47,146 bases of DNA from Peptococcaceae bacterium (GTDB lineage: Bacteria > Bacillota > Desulfitobacteriia > Desulfitobacteriales > Syntrophobotulaceae). The translations under genes were made by a program, and so were the position numbers. The notes beneath the pieces are model-generated. The model had not been told where the DNA came from. It saw nothing but the letters and a program-made list of their open reading frames with translations, and did no database searches. This document shows, in pieces, positions 7,879 to 16,656 of the stretch; within the stretch, counting starts at the first letter, position 1; each line of letters opens with the position of its first letter. The stretch covers positions 1 through 47,146 of the forward strand of contig WRII01000016.1 in the NCBI GenBank assembly GCA_009782825.1, in the 5' to 3' direction.

Positions 7879-10023
7879 GTGACCAACATCAAGACATATG
7901 AGCCCTTATGGGGCTCATGGGACGTCGAATCCTTGCTTGGAGAAGGAGGATTCGGCAAAGTCTATAAAGTCCGCCGGATAGAGTTTGGCAAAACCCATTA
8001 TTCCGCTGTAAAAATCATCTCTGTTCCCCATGATGAAGGCGAGATACGGCAGATGCAAAGTGAAGGATTTAGCGATCCTGCCATGCATAAGTTTTTATAT
8101 GCCTTTGTCACGGACATTGTTTCTGAAATCGATCTCATGAGGCAATTCAGGGGTACCAACAATATTGTCAGCTTGGAAGATTATCAGATTATTGATAAAG
8201 CGGCACTTCCCGAATCCCATCTCTCACATCTCGCCAACACAACAAGTACAATGGCTTCAATCGGTTGGGATATCCTTATCCGCATGGAGTTGCTGACGAG
8301 CCTTGCTGACCATGTCATGCAAAACCCTCTTTCCGAGGCCGATGTTGTCAAATTGGGCATCCATATTTGCCGGGCTTTAGAACTGTGTGCCCAGAGAAAC
8401 ATCATCCATCGGGATATAAAACCGGAAAACATCTTTATCTCTCCCTACGGCGAATACAAACTGGGGGACTTCGGGATTGCCCGGCAGCTTGAGCACACCA
8501 TGTCCAGGCTTTCTAAAAAAGGCACATACACTTATATGGCGCCGGAGATTTTTCGGGGAGAACAATACGGGCCCAATGTGGATACCTATGCATTGGGCAT
8601 TGTTTTGTACCGTTTTCTGAATCAGAACCGGACCCCATTCCTACCGGATCAGTCTCAAGATATCATGCCCGGCCACAGGGATGCAGCGTTACAAAGGCGC
8701 ATGAGCGGCGAACCTGTGCCCGGTATCCAAGGAATCAGGCCAGAGTTGAATGCCATTATGCAAAAAGCCTGCGCCTATAACCGCCAGGAACGGTTTGTCA
8801 GTCCCGGAGAAATGCGTGAAGCTCTGGAAGGGATAGAGAGGGTGCAAAGTGTGAGTTGGCAGTTACAGGAAATATTCCAACAAACCAAAAATTCGGCAGT
8901 TGCAGAGATACCCCGACAGTACAGTGCCTTTGCACTGAATCCGGTGTATATGCCTTCAACACCAAGTCACAACTACAGTTCCCCTATATCAGACCAACAG
9001 GAGCAACACTCTAAAAATTTAGCCCAAGGCCAAAGCGATGGACTTCCTGGGCAACACCAAAACCATCATACCTCAACTCAAGAATCGTCTCAGCCGTCGG
9101 CCCAGAATCAGTTCGTTAACCCGGCCGCCCGGTCAAATAGGCCGCCCGTGACGCCGTCCGTGACAACCCCGGCCCCAAAAAATAAGCGGCTCCCGCTTGT
9201 CATTGGCATCCTCTATGTCATAGCAACGATTGCTGTGGTCGGCATAATATATGCCAGTTCTTTAAAAGCTCCTGTTGAGGGTCTTGCTGAAATTCCTCCT
9301 CTTGAAATTCCTATTGAAACTCTTGAAGCTCTTGTTGAAGTTCCTTTTATCCATGAATACAGCAGAAAATTGGGCGGTGTTGTTTTGACAAAATACATAG
9401 GGCAAGACAGTGATGTAATAATTCCTTCAAAGATTGGAAAATATCCCGTTGTCGGAATCATAGGGACGTTTGTAGGTTGTCAGCCTGTGTCGATCACAAT
9501 TCCCAATAGCGTAACGAATATCGGCACCGCGGCGTTTGCGGATTGCAACTCACTTGTGATAGTCACAATTCCCGACAGCGTGACAAGTATCGGTGAAAGA
9601 GCGTTTGTTAATTGTAACTCGCTTACGTCAATCACAATCCCTGATAGTGTAGCGGGTATCGGCAGAACTGCGTTTGGCGGTTGCAGTTCACTTACATCAA
9701 TCACAATTCCCGACAGTGTAAAGAGTATCGGACCCTATGCGTTTTACGGTTGCAGATCACTTACATCACTTACAATATCCAACAATGTGACAAATATCAA
9801 CGAAGGTGTATTTTATGAATGCAACTCACTTGCATCAGTCACAATCCCCGACAGTGTAACAAATATTGACGATATGGCATTTTTTAGATGCAGCTCGCTC
9901 ACATCAATCACGATTCCTGACAGTGTAACGAAAATTAGCAACTATGGGTTTTACGGTTGCATTTCGCTTCCCCAGCAAACAAAACAAAGAGTTATGCAAA
10001 TTAACCCCAGTTGTGTTTTTTGA
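7879..10023 (+). CDS. Transmembrane Ser/Thr protein kinase with BspA-type leucine-rich repeats
   Basis: 714 residues in four parts. (1) A Hanks-type kinase domain with all main motifs: glycine loop GEGGFGKV (21-28), lysine in 'HYSAVKII', catalytic HRDIKPEN (177-184), DFG (197-199) and 'MAPEI'. (2) A Gln/Ser/Pro-rich linker. (3) One transmembrane helix about residues 438-460. (4) An outside part: a short Pro/Glu stem, then about eight 23-residue LRR_5 (BspA/TpLRR) repeats of the 'LTSITIPDSVTSIG..AF..C' type and a C-terminal cap. The layout suggests a receptor kinase with an outside ligand-binding solenoid. GTG start chosen for the AGAGGGGG site; upstream in-frame sequence looks non-coding. Ligand and target unknown. 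Confidence 0.88.
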   Translation: MTNIKTYEPLWGSWDVESLLGEGGFGKVYKVRRIEFGKTHYSAVKIISVPHDEGEIRQMQSEGFSDPAMHKFLYAFVTDIVSEIDLMRQFRGTNNIVSLEDYQIIDKAALPESHLSHLANTTSTMASIGWDILIRMELLTSLADHVMQNPLSEADVVKLGIHICRALELCAQRNIIHRDIKPENIFISPYGEYKLGDFGIARQLEHTMSRLSKKGTYTYMAPEIFRGEQYGPNVDTYALGIVLYRFLNQNRTPFLPDQSQDIMPGHRDAALQRRMSGEPVPGIQGIRPELNAIMQKACAYNRQERFVSPGEMREALEGIERVQSVSWQLQEIFQQTKNSAVAEIPRQYSAFALNPVYMPSTPSHNYSSPISDQQEQHSKNLAQGQSDGLPGQHQNHHTSTQESSQPSAQNQFVNPAARSNRPPVTPSVTTPAPKNKRLPLVIGILYVIATIAVVGIIYASSLKAPVEGLAEIPPLEIPIETLEALVEVPFIHEYSRKLGGVVLTKYIGQDSDVIIPSKIGKYPVVGIIGTFVGCQPVSITIPNSVTNIGTAAFADCNSLVIVTIPDSVTSIGERAFVNCNSLTSITIPDSVAGIGRTAFGGCSSLTSITIPDSVKSIGPYAFYGCRSLTSLTISNNVTNINEGVFYECNSLASVTIPDSVTNIDDMAFFRCSSLTSITIPDSVTKISNYGFYGCISLPQQTKQRVMQINPSCVF

Positions 10024-10070
10024 GGGATCCTGATTAAAAACTTATAACTTATTTAAAGAGGAGGATTGAA

Positions 10071-11054
10071 ATGACCAACATCAAGACACATGAGCCGTCC
10101 CCAAAAAACATACGATTCCCCCTGATCATCAATAGCCTTTGTGTAATAGCACTTATTGTGGTTGTATGCATCATATACAATCCTTTTGAAGAGCCTATTA
10201 AAATTCCTGTTGAAGATCCTGTTGAAGATCCGGCTGAAGTTCCATTTAGATATAATAGATACCTAGGCGGCCTTGTCTTGACAGAATACACAGGGCAAGA
10301 CCTTGATGTTATAATCCCTTCAAAAATCGGAAAATACCCTGTTGTCGGAATTGATGGGGCTTTTGAAGGGTCTTCCCTTACGTCAGTCATAATTTCTGAC
10401 AGTGTAACAAGTATCGGCATCTCAGCGTTTAAGGATTGTATCTCGCTCACGTCAGTCACAATATCCGACAGTGTAATAAGTATCAGCATATCGGCGTTTG
10501 AAGGGTGCACCTCGCTCACGTCAGTCACAATCCCCAACGGTGTAACAAGTATCGGCATATCGGCGTTTCAAGATTGCAGTTCACTTGCCTCAATCACAAT
10601 CCCAGACACTGTAACACGTATCGGCGACAGTGCGTTTCAATGGTGTACTTCGCTCACATCAATTACACTTTCAAACAACATAACGCGTATTGGCGTTCGT
10701 GCTTTTAATGAATGTAAGCTGTTGACCTCAATCACAATCCCAGACAGTGTAACGAATATTGGCGACTGTGCGTTTTACGGGTGCAGAGCACTGACCTCAA
10801 TCACAATCCCTGACGGCGTAGCGAACATCAACGACAATGCGTTTGAGGATTGCAGCTCACTTACCTCAATCACAATCCCAGACACTGTAACACGTATCGG
10901 CAACTGTGCGTTTCTCGGCTGCAGAGCACTCACGTCAATCACGATCCCCAACAAAGTAACAAGTATATACGATAATGCGTTTAACGGATGCAAATCGCTT
11001 TCCAGCCAAACAAAACAAAGAATATTACAAATTAATCCTAAGGCGATATTTTAA
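10071..11054 (+). CDS. BspA-type LRR membrane protein, kinase-less paralogue of the preceding gene
   Basis: 327 residues. The first nine, MTNIKTHEP, match the start of the upstream kinase, but the sequence then jumps straight to the equivalent of the kinase protein's transmembrane segment ('PKNIRFPLII' against 'PKNKRLPLVI'). A helix (about 14-36), a PVEDP repeat stem, about ten 23-residue LRR_5 repeats and the same C-terminal cap ('QTKQRILQINP') follow. The ribosome-site region is also alike (AGAGGAGG against AGAGGGGG). It therefore looks like a duplicate that lost linker and kinase. It could be a co-receptor or decoy; that is inference. Confidence 0.85.
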   Translation: MTNIKTHEPSPKNIRFPLIINSLCVIALIVVVCIIYNPFEEPIKIPVEDPVEDPAEVPFRYNRYLGGLVLTEYTGQDLDVIIPSKIGKYPVVGIDGAFEGSSLTSVIISDSVTSIGISAFKDCISLTSVTISDSVISISISAFEGCTSLTSVTIPNGVTSIGISAFQDCSSLASITIPDTVTRIGDSAFQWCTSLTSITLSNNITRIGVRAFNECKLLTSITIPDSVTNIGDCAFYGCRALTSITIPDGVANINDNAFEDCSSLTSITIPDTVTRIGNCAFLGCRALTSITIPNKVTSIYDNAFNGCKSLSSQTKQRILQINPKAIF

Positions 11055-11075
11055 TTGACTTTTTAAAGGCAGTTC

Positions 11076-12221
11076 CTACAGCCCGTACTTCACCGCCCTC
11101 GTATAAAAGTCCGTGATCTTATCCACCACATCATAAGCGTCATACCCCTGATCAACCACATGGTGCCAGGCCGTGGGCCGGCGTTGTGGGGGCTGGCGCA
11201 GATGATCGCACCAGACTTCCTCAAGGAGCGGCATAAAGTGTACAAGGCCCGCCCCCATATCCGCTGAGCGGGGCACGCCGGTGGAGACGAAGCAGGGAAG
11301 ACCATTGGCTTGAGCTTCCACAACCGCTGTGCCCAGTCCTTCAGCCAGGGAGGGAACCGCTAAAATATCCAGCGCGTTGATGAGCTCGGGGATGTCGTTG
11401 CGTTCGCCAAAAAACCGCACATAGGGCGTGAGACGAAGCTCGGACGCCAGGGATTTTAATGCCTTTGCCTGGGAGCCGCAGCCAATAAAAACCAATATGG
11501 CGTCATGCCGGCGAGAATGCAGGCGCGCAAAAACCCGCAGCAGAAACTCTGGGTTTTTAACAGCCTCCAGCCGTCCGATATAGCCGATGACATAAGAGTC
11601 CTGCCAATGATAAAGCCGCCGCAGGCGTTGGCGGCGATCATCGCGATAGACAAAGTCCCGCACGTTCATGGCATCGGGAATGACGTGAGCGCGGCGGGCG
11701 CCCCGCCCAAAGAGCCAGCGCGCCCCTTCTCGGGAGCAGGCGGCGAGGTGGGTGGCATGACGGCGGATAAAAGGTCCCCACAGGTACTTATAAAGGCGGC
11801 TCAGAGGTTTCCCCGCGGTTTTTTTAGTATGGCTGTGAGCAATGCGCACAGGAACGCCGGCATCTTCAGCTTCGGCCAGCACGGTTCCCGATAAGAGCCC
11901 CAAATGAGAATGAACCACGGGGTAATGGAACAGAGGCAATCCATGAAAGAACTCCCGCAGCTTGGTGACATAATCCGTATGACCCGGCAGCAGGGTGGAG
12001 GGGCCGGGCAGGAGGCTGGGCGGGTCGGTTTGTGGTGCGCCGGGGATGCGGTAAACGTGGCCGCCAAGCAAACGGATCTCATCTTCATACCCCCCGACAC
12101 GATCCGTATGCACCAAAAAATCAAACTGGAGCCGGGAACGGTTGATACGCCGGTAGAGAGTCATCAGCATATTTTGAGTTCCGCCCCTGTCAAGGCTATT
12201 GAGAACATGGAGGATGCGCAT
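11076..12221 (-). CDS. Family 4 (GT-B) glycosyltransferase
   Basis: About 381 residues. N-terminal 'MRILHVLNSLDRGGTQNML' is typical of GT4 enzymes such as EpsF; the C-terminal Rossmann half has 'VIGYIGRLEAVKNPEFLL', 'FIGCGSQAKAL', 'RFFGERNDIPEL' and the nucleotide-sugar 'PSLAEGLGTAVVEAQANGLP' region with the E-x7-E pair. The start was placed at the methionine preceded by GAGGT at 10 nt. It transfers a sugar to a lipid- or protein-linked acceptor, exact substrate unknown. Reverse to its neighbours and convergent with the LRR gene; it could extend the local surface-glycan theme. Confidence 0.88.
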   Translation of the reverse strand: MRILHVLNSLDRGGTQNMLMTLYRRINRSRLQFDFLVHTDRVGGYEDEIRLLGGHVYRIPGAPQTDPPSLLPGPSTLLPGHTDYVTKLREFFHGLPLFHYPVVHSHLGLLSGTVLAEAEDAGVPVRIAHSHTKKTAGKPLSRLYKYLWGPFIRRHATHLAACSREGARWLFGRGARRAHVIPDAMNVRDFVYRDDRRQRLRRLYHWQDSYVIGYIGRLEAVKNPEFLLRVFARLHSRRHDAILVFIGCGSQAKALKSLASELRLTPYVRFFGERNDIPELINALDILAVPSLAEGLGTAVVEAQANGLPCFVSTGVPRSADMGAGLVHFMPLLEEVWCDHLRQPPQRRPTAWHHVVDQGYDAYDVVDKITDFYTRAVKYGL

Positions 12222-12405
12222 AAGTGATGTTACCTCATTAAATGTGTTATACAAATGTGTTACATAAGCGTGTTGTATCAAGATGCCTATTCCTATAATA
12301 TGAGTAAAAAGTAATATATTTATTCCATATAATACCTAAAATTACCCTAAATTGCTAATGGTTTTTTTCTGAATGGGGCAGGAATCTGCGAATCAGGAGC
12401 GAAAT

Positions 12406-12462
12406 AAGTGGGGTAAAGTGGTGTGAAGTGGTTGAAAGTGGTTCAAAATGGATTCCAAGTGG
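12406..12462 (+). promoter_or_regulatory. MraZ operator: phased AAGTGG boxes
   Basis: AAGTGG recurs at 12406, 12416, 12426 and 12436, exactly every 10 bp; a fifth, degenerate box (AAATGG) is at 12446 and a sixth AAGTGG at 12457. MraZ is known to bind arrays of short G-rich direct repeats upstream of its own gene in E. coli and mollicutes. The array ends 22 nt before the mraZ ATG, so autoregulation is likely. Possible -10 boxes (TATAAT at 12294 and 12328) lie upstream without good -35 partners. Confidence 0.8.
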
Positions 12463-12483
12463 GCCGGTCTGGGGGAATGGATC

Positions 12484-12915
12484 ATGTTTATGGGTGAGCA
12501 CATCCACTCGATTGATGATAAAGGCAGAATTACCATTCCCTCCAAATTTCGTGAAGAGCTCGGTGTAAAGTTTTGGATGACAAAAGGGTTGGATAATTGT
12601 TTGTTTGTTTTTCCACGGCCTGAGTGGCTGAAGTTCGAAGAAAAACTTAAAACCCTGCCCATTTCCCGCCCCCAAGCCCGTGAATTTGTTCGTTTCTTTT
12701 ACGCCGGCGCTGCCGAATGTGATATTGATAAACAGGGCAGGATCTTAGTGTCAGCTCCGCTCAAGAACCATGCCCGCCTGGAAAAAGATGCTGTGGTGGT
12801 GGGTGTGATGAACCGGGTGGAGATATGGTCTCAAGCGTTGTGGGAAAGCTATTCTCTTCAGGCGGAAAAGAACTACAGTGAGGCGGCTCAAGCTTTGGTT
12901 GATCTTGGGATTTGA
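12484..12915 (+). CDS. mraZ: Transcriptional regulator MraZ
   Basis: 143 residues after choosing the ATG that gives the family-typical start 'MFMGEHIHSIDDKGR'; GGGGGA lies just upstream. Contains the two SpoVT/AbrB-like repeats, each with a conserved D-x-K/Q-G-R motif: 'DDKGRITIPSKFREEL' and 'DKQGRILVSAPLKNHA'. Usually represses or modulates its own dcw operon as a ring-shaped oligomer. First gene of the division/wall cluster; it ends 2 nt before the next start. Confidence 0.96.
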   Translation: MFMGEHIHSIDDKGRITIPSKFREELGVKFWMTKGLDNCLFVFPRPEWLKFEEKLKTLPISRPQAREFVRFFYAGAAECDIDKQGRILVSAPLKNHARLEKDAVVVGVMNRVEIWSQALWESYSLQAEKNYSEAAQALVDLGI

Positions 12916-12917
12916 TT

Positions 12918-13865
12918 ATGTGCAACTCTATTGGTTTTCACCATATCAGCGTTATGCCTGAGGAGACCCTCTCGAAACTCCTCCATGACCCTCGTGGTAT
13001 CTATGTGGACTGTACCCTGGGGGGTGGGGGACACGCAGGGCGTTTGTTGGAAAGGTTGGCTCCCGAAGGCAGGCTTATCGGCATCGATCAGGATGCCACG
13101 GCCATAGCTCATGTCCGGCAGACACTGGGGCATGATGGCCGGGTGACCTTGGTTCAGAGTAATTTTGCGAACATATCTGAAATTTTAAGAGAAAGAGACA
13201 TAAATAAGGTTCAGGGGATTTTATTTGACTTAGGAGTTTCATCGCCTCAACTGGATGAAGCCGAGCGAGGGTTCAGCTATACCCATGATGGGGTGCTGGA
13301 TATGAGGATGAATCAAGGGTCAGAGGTCAGCGCCGCGGATATTCTTAACTCTGCCGACGTGAAAGAGCTTACAAGAATATTCAGGGAATATGGGGAAGAA
13401 CGCTGGTCGGCGCGTATCGCACATTTTATTGACAAACGGCGGCGGCAGAGTCCCATCACCACCACAGGAGAACTGGTGGAGATCATCAAAGCCGCCATAC
13501 CCGCAGCCGCGCGGCGCCAAGGGCCCCACCCGGCTAAACGTATTTTCCAGGCTTTACGCATCCAGGTCAACAGAGAACTTGACGTTTTCGCCGCTGCCTT
13601 GGATCAAGCGCTGGAGTGCCTGGGGGCGCAGGGACGCTTGGCTGTGATAACCTTCCATTCTTTGGAAGAGAAAATACTGACAGATAAAATACGGACATGG
13701 CTTGGCCGCTGTACCTGTCCGCCGGGATTTCCCGAATGTCGCTGCGGTGCTTGTCAACGTGTAGAGGTAGTGACCCGCAAACCTGTACTCCCCTCAGCTG
13801 CTGAGATTCAGGGCAATCCCCGGGCGCGCAGTGCTAAGCTCAGGGTTGTACAACGGAGTGAATAG
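12918..13865 (+). CDS. rsmH: 16S rRNA (cytosine1402-N4)-methyltransferase RsmH
   Basis: About 315 residues. SAM-binding 'VDCTLGGGGHAGRLLE' near residue 30, 'GIDQDATAI', 'FDLGVSSPQLDEAERGFSY' and C-terminal 'LAVITFHSLEEKI' are all diagnostic for MraW/RsmH, which methylates C1402 in the ribosomal P site. A cysteine cluster near the C-terminus (CTCPPGFPECRCGAC) resembles that of other Clostridia homologues. Start placed at the ATG; a TTG two codons earlier overlaps the mraZ stop. Confidence 0.96.
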   Translation: MCNSIGFHHISVMPEETLSKLLHDPRGIYVDCTLGGGGHAGRLLERLAPEGRLIGIDQDATAIAHVRQTLGHDGRVTLVQSNFANISEILRERDINKVQGILFDLGVSSPQLDEAERGFSYTHDGVLDMRMNQGSEVSAADILNSADVKELTRIFREYGEERWSARIAHFIDKRRRQSPITTTGELVEIIKAAIPAAARRQGPHPAKRIFQALRIQVNRELDVFAAALDQALECLGAQGRLAVITFHSLEEKILTDKIRTWLGRCTCPPGFPECRCGACQRVEVVTRKPVLPSAAEIQGNPRARSAKLRVVQRSE

Positions 13866-13868
13866 TCC

Positions 13869-13888
13869 ATTTAGTTACAGTCCCTTAG
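13869..13888 (-). repeat. Dispersed short repeat (minus-strand copy)
   Basis: The minus strand reads AGGGACTGTAACTAAAT, the same 17 bases as at 23958-23974 behind the AlbA_2 gene. It lies in the rsmH-ftsL gap. Possibly an insertion-sequence end remnant. Confidence 0.45.
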
Positions 13889-13924
13889 ATCCGAGAGGTC
13901 TAGAAAAGGAGGCGAAAGAATATT

Positions 13925-14548
13925 ATGGGAGTAGAGCGCAAAAACAATACCTATAGGTACCAGCTGGATAATACAAATACTGCCAGGGAATTGGAATATG
14001 ATTTTGAACTTCCTGATTCTGCACCGGGGCCTGAGGCAGACGTACAGAAAACCAGGAATGGGGCGAAGCGGCGGCAGCGCAAAAAGAGACGGCAACAAGC
14101 CCGTATACGCGCCTTTGTGACAGCCTTAATTATTATTATTGCTTTGGGCGGCCTTGCGGTCAAAGCAGCCCATGTCCATCTCATCAAAGGGACTCAAGTG
14201 AGACTCATGGAGGAGGACATCAAGAAATTGAACTTGGAAAATGAGGGATTAAAGAGACAGATTGATCTTTTGAGTTCGGTCAAGCATATTGAACAAGCGG
14301 CCCTTGCTATGGGAATGGAGAAACCGGGAGGGACAATCTATGTAGATAAAAATTTGCTGCCGGCAAAGACGCAAGAGGAGATACAGGTGCACGCTGCCCG
14401 GAACACGGCAGAAGAATCCACAGGTGTTTCCGCTTCTAAGCACAGGATACAAACCGCAGCAGCCGTGGAAACAAAAGCAACAGAGACGCAGAAGGAGAAG
14501 ACTTTTCTGGAGAAACTCTTTGAGAGGTTTATTGCAGTCATTAGTTGA
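13925..14548 (+). CDS. ftsL: FtsL-like division protein
   Basis: 207 residues: a charged, Lys/Arg-rich cytoplasmic N-terminus of about 60, one transmembrane helix ('FVTALIIIIALGGLAVKAA', about 62-80), then a leucine-zipper coiled coil ('LMEEDIKKLNLENEGLKRQIDLL') and a low-complexity tail rich in Ala/Thr/Glu/Lys. Sequence identity in this family is low, so the call rests on topology and position between rsmH and the PBP gene. FtsL works with DivIC and DivIB in activating septal PBP and FtsW. AAAGGAGG lies 12 nt upstream, a long spacing. Confidence 0.82.
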   Translation: MGVERKNNTYRYQLDNTNTARELEYDFELPDSAPGPEADVQKTRNGAKRRQRKKRRQQARIRAFVTALIIIIALGGLAVKAAHVHLIKGTQVRLMEEDIKKLNLENEGLKRQIDLLSSVKHIEQAALAMGMEKPGGTIYVDKNLLPAKTQEEIQVHAARNTAEESTGVSASKHRIQTAAAVETKATETQKEKTFLEKLFERFIAVIS

Positions 14549-14589
14549 TAAAATGTGATACAGTCCCTAAAACAGGGGGGGATTTTCCT

Positions 14590-16635
14590 ATGTCCCAAGC
14601 CGCTCTCCGGCACAGGCGTCTTATGGTTGTGTTCTCCTTATGTATCATTTTCTTAACAGCTCTGACAATTCGTTTAGGGATTGTCCAGCTGCGCCAGGGG
14701 GATCACCTGAGTGATATCGCTGACAATTATCATTATCGCGGCGTGCCGGTGGCGCCCAAAAGGGGCACGATTGAGGATTCGGCCGGAAATATCTTGGCCA
14801 TGAGCATCAGCGCCGAAACAGTCTACGCTGTTCCGGCGGAAGTCCGCAACGGAGGAGATGAGCAGGCCCGGCGCAGCGCGGAGTCTCTGGCTGCCATCCT
14901 CAATATGGAACGGGACAAAGTCTACGAAAAAATAACCAAACGGACTTCTATAGAATATATTAAGAAAAAAGTGACTCCGGAAGAGGCGCAGAAGGTTCGG
15001 GACGCTCATCTTCCAGGTATTGGCATAACGGAAGACAGCGAGCGATTCTACCCGAATGGGACTCTGGCGGCTCATCTTTTGGGGTTTGTGGGGGTCGACG
15101 GCCAAGGGCTTGAAGGTATTGAATATTCCCGTGATGAAGAATTGATCGGCCAATCCGGCAGCACCCAGAACGAGTATGGGGCCGATGGGATTAAGCTTCC
15201 TGATGCGGCCAGCCGTTATCAGGCACCTGTTAACGGCAACACGGTGCGCCTGAGTATAGATCGAAATATCCAGTCCTTTGCGGAGCGGGAGCTGGCGAAG
15301 CTCATGTCGGGACAGGGCGTCAATATGGAAGGGGCGATTCCCAAGAGCGCTTCTATTCTGGCTATGGAGCCCAAGACAGGGCGGATTTTGGCCATTGCCA
15401 CCGCACCGACTTTTGACCCCAATCATTATCAGGAGTATCCGGTGGAGACACGGCGCAATATTGCAGTCCAAAATGCTTATGAGCCGGGGTCGACTTTTAA
15501 AATCATTACGTTGGCGGCGGCCCTGGACAAGAAGGTTGTGAAGATGGATGAGGGGTTTCATGACAAGGGATCCTACGATATCCTAGGGCGCCAGGTTCGC
15601 TGTTGGAAAGCTGGCGGGCATGGATCTCAGACGATGAAGGAAGTGGTGCAGAATTCATGCAACCCTGGATTTGTTGAGATGGGGCAGCGCCTGAAGAAGG
15701 ATAATTTCTATCATTATCTTGAGGCTTTTGGGTTTGGCAAAAAAACAGGGATCGAAATGGCAGGGGAGGCTGTGGGGATTCTGGCAAAAAAGCAAAATGC
15801 GACAGATCTTGATCTGGCGACGATGTCTATTGGGCAGACTAATGCTGTAACGCCTATTCAGCTGTTGACGGCGGTGTCCGCTGTGGCCAATGGAGGGGTG
15901 CTTATGAAACCCCAGTTGGTACAGGAGATTGTGACGCCTGCCGGAGCAATGGTTTCGTCTTTCGCGCCTCAGCAAGTACGCCGCGTGATTGACAACACTA
16001 CCTCTCGCTTGGAGTGTGAGGTCTTGGAAAGTGTTGTAACCAACGGAACGGGACGGAGGGCTTTTCTGCCTGGATACCGGGTGGCAGGGAAGACGGGCAC
16101 CGCCCAAAAGGTTGAGGCCGGGCATTATATTCAGGGGGAATATGTGGCTTCCTTTGTAGCCTTTGCGCCAGCTAACGATCCTCAAATTGCTATTTTATGT
16201 GTGGTGGACGGTGTTCCGTTTTATGGGGGGGTTGTGGCGTGTCCTCCTGTCCAGAGTGTCATGCTTGATTCTCTCAAGTATTTGGGATGTAAACCGGATC
16301 CCAATGCGCCTCTGACGCCGGCGCCGCCTCTTCCGGATCAGATTTTCCCGCCGGTTAAAAATGCGGTGACGGTGCCTCAGGTGGTGAGCATGAGCCTGGA
16401 AGAGGGAAGCGCTGCCTTGCAACAAGCGAAATTACAGGTTATGATCGAGGGGAACGGGTCAGTGATTTTGGATCAGATTCCTTCAGGGAACGCTCAGGTT
16501 GAAGAAGGGAGCACAGTGCTCCTCTATACAGGGGGCGCAGAGGCATCGTCAACAGTTATGTCTGATTGGTGGGAGATGGGGGATCCTGACGTGGAAGCGA
16601 TGAGGTCGTTGCCGGATCGGAAGCCGCCGGAGTGA
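14590..16635 (+). CDS. Class B penicillin-binding protein (FtsI/SpoVD type)
   Basis: 681 residues: N-terminal membrane anchor (about 10-30), PBP dimerisation domain, transpeptidase domain with SxxK (STFK, 301-304), SxN (SCN, 356-358) and KTG (501-503), and one C-terminal PASTA domain (about 592-652). It cross-links peptidoglycan with the SEDS polymerase encoded downstream. A single terminal PASTA domain is shared by SpoVD and some PBP2B proteins, so division and spore-cortex roles cannot be separated from sequence. The ATG has AGGGGGGG 8-9 nt upstream; a start 45 nt earlier would overlap ftsL. Confidence 0.93.
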   Translation: MSQAALRHRRLMVVFSLCIIFLTALTIRLGIVQLRQGDHLSDIADNYHYRGVPVAPKRGTIEDSAGNILAMSISAETVYAVPAEVRNGGDEQARRSAESLAAILNMERDKVYEKITKRTSIEYIKKKVTPEEAQKVRDAHLPGIGITEDSERFYPNGTLAAHLLGFVGVDGQGLEGIEYSRDEELIGQSGSTQNEYGADGIKLPDAASRYQAPVNGNTVRLSIDRNIQSFAERELAKLMSGQGVNMEGAIPKSASILAMEPKTGRILAIATAPTFDPNHYQEYPVETRRNIAVQNAYEPGSTFKIITLAAALDKKVVKMDEGFHDKGSYDILGRQVRCWKAGGHGSQTMKEVVQNSCNPGFVEMGQRLKKDNFYHYLEAFGFGKKTGIEMAGEAVGILAKKQNATDLDLATMSIGQTNAVTPIQLLTAVSAVANGGVLMKPQLVQEIVTPAGAMVSSFAPQQVRRVIDNTTSRLECEVLESVVTNGTGRRAFLPGYRVAGKTGTAQKVEAGHYIQGEYVASFVAFAPANDPQIAILCVVDGVPFYGGVVACPPVQSVMLDSLKYLGCKPDPNAPLTPAPPLPDQIFPPVKNAVTVPQVVSMSLEEGSAALQQAKLQVMIEGNGSVILDQIPSGNAQVEEGSTVLLYTGGAEASSTVMSDWWEMGDPDVEAMRSLPDRKPPE

Positions 16636-16656
16636 TGAAAACAAAGGGGTGAAGTT

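Noticed and set aside
9480..11000. Regular 69-bp DNA repeats that might look like a satellite or CRISPR
   Set aside because: They are in frame, vary at silent and loop positions, and code for 23-residue leucine-rich repeats; there are no spacers.
12273..12299. TTGTAT…TATAAT as mraZ promoter
   Set aside because: 15-nt spacer and 180-nt distance to mraZ; plausible but not strong enough to list separately.
14552..14566. Another copy of the ACAGTCCCT motif before the PBP gene
   Set aside because: Only about 9-11 bases agree with the 17-bp repeat; can be chance.
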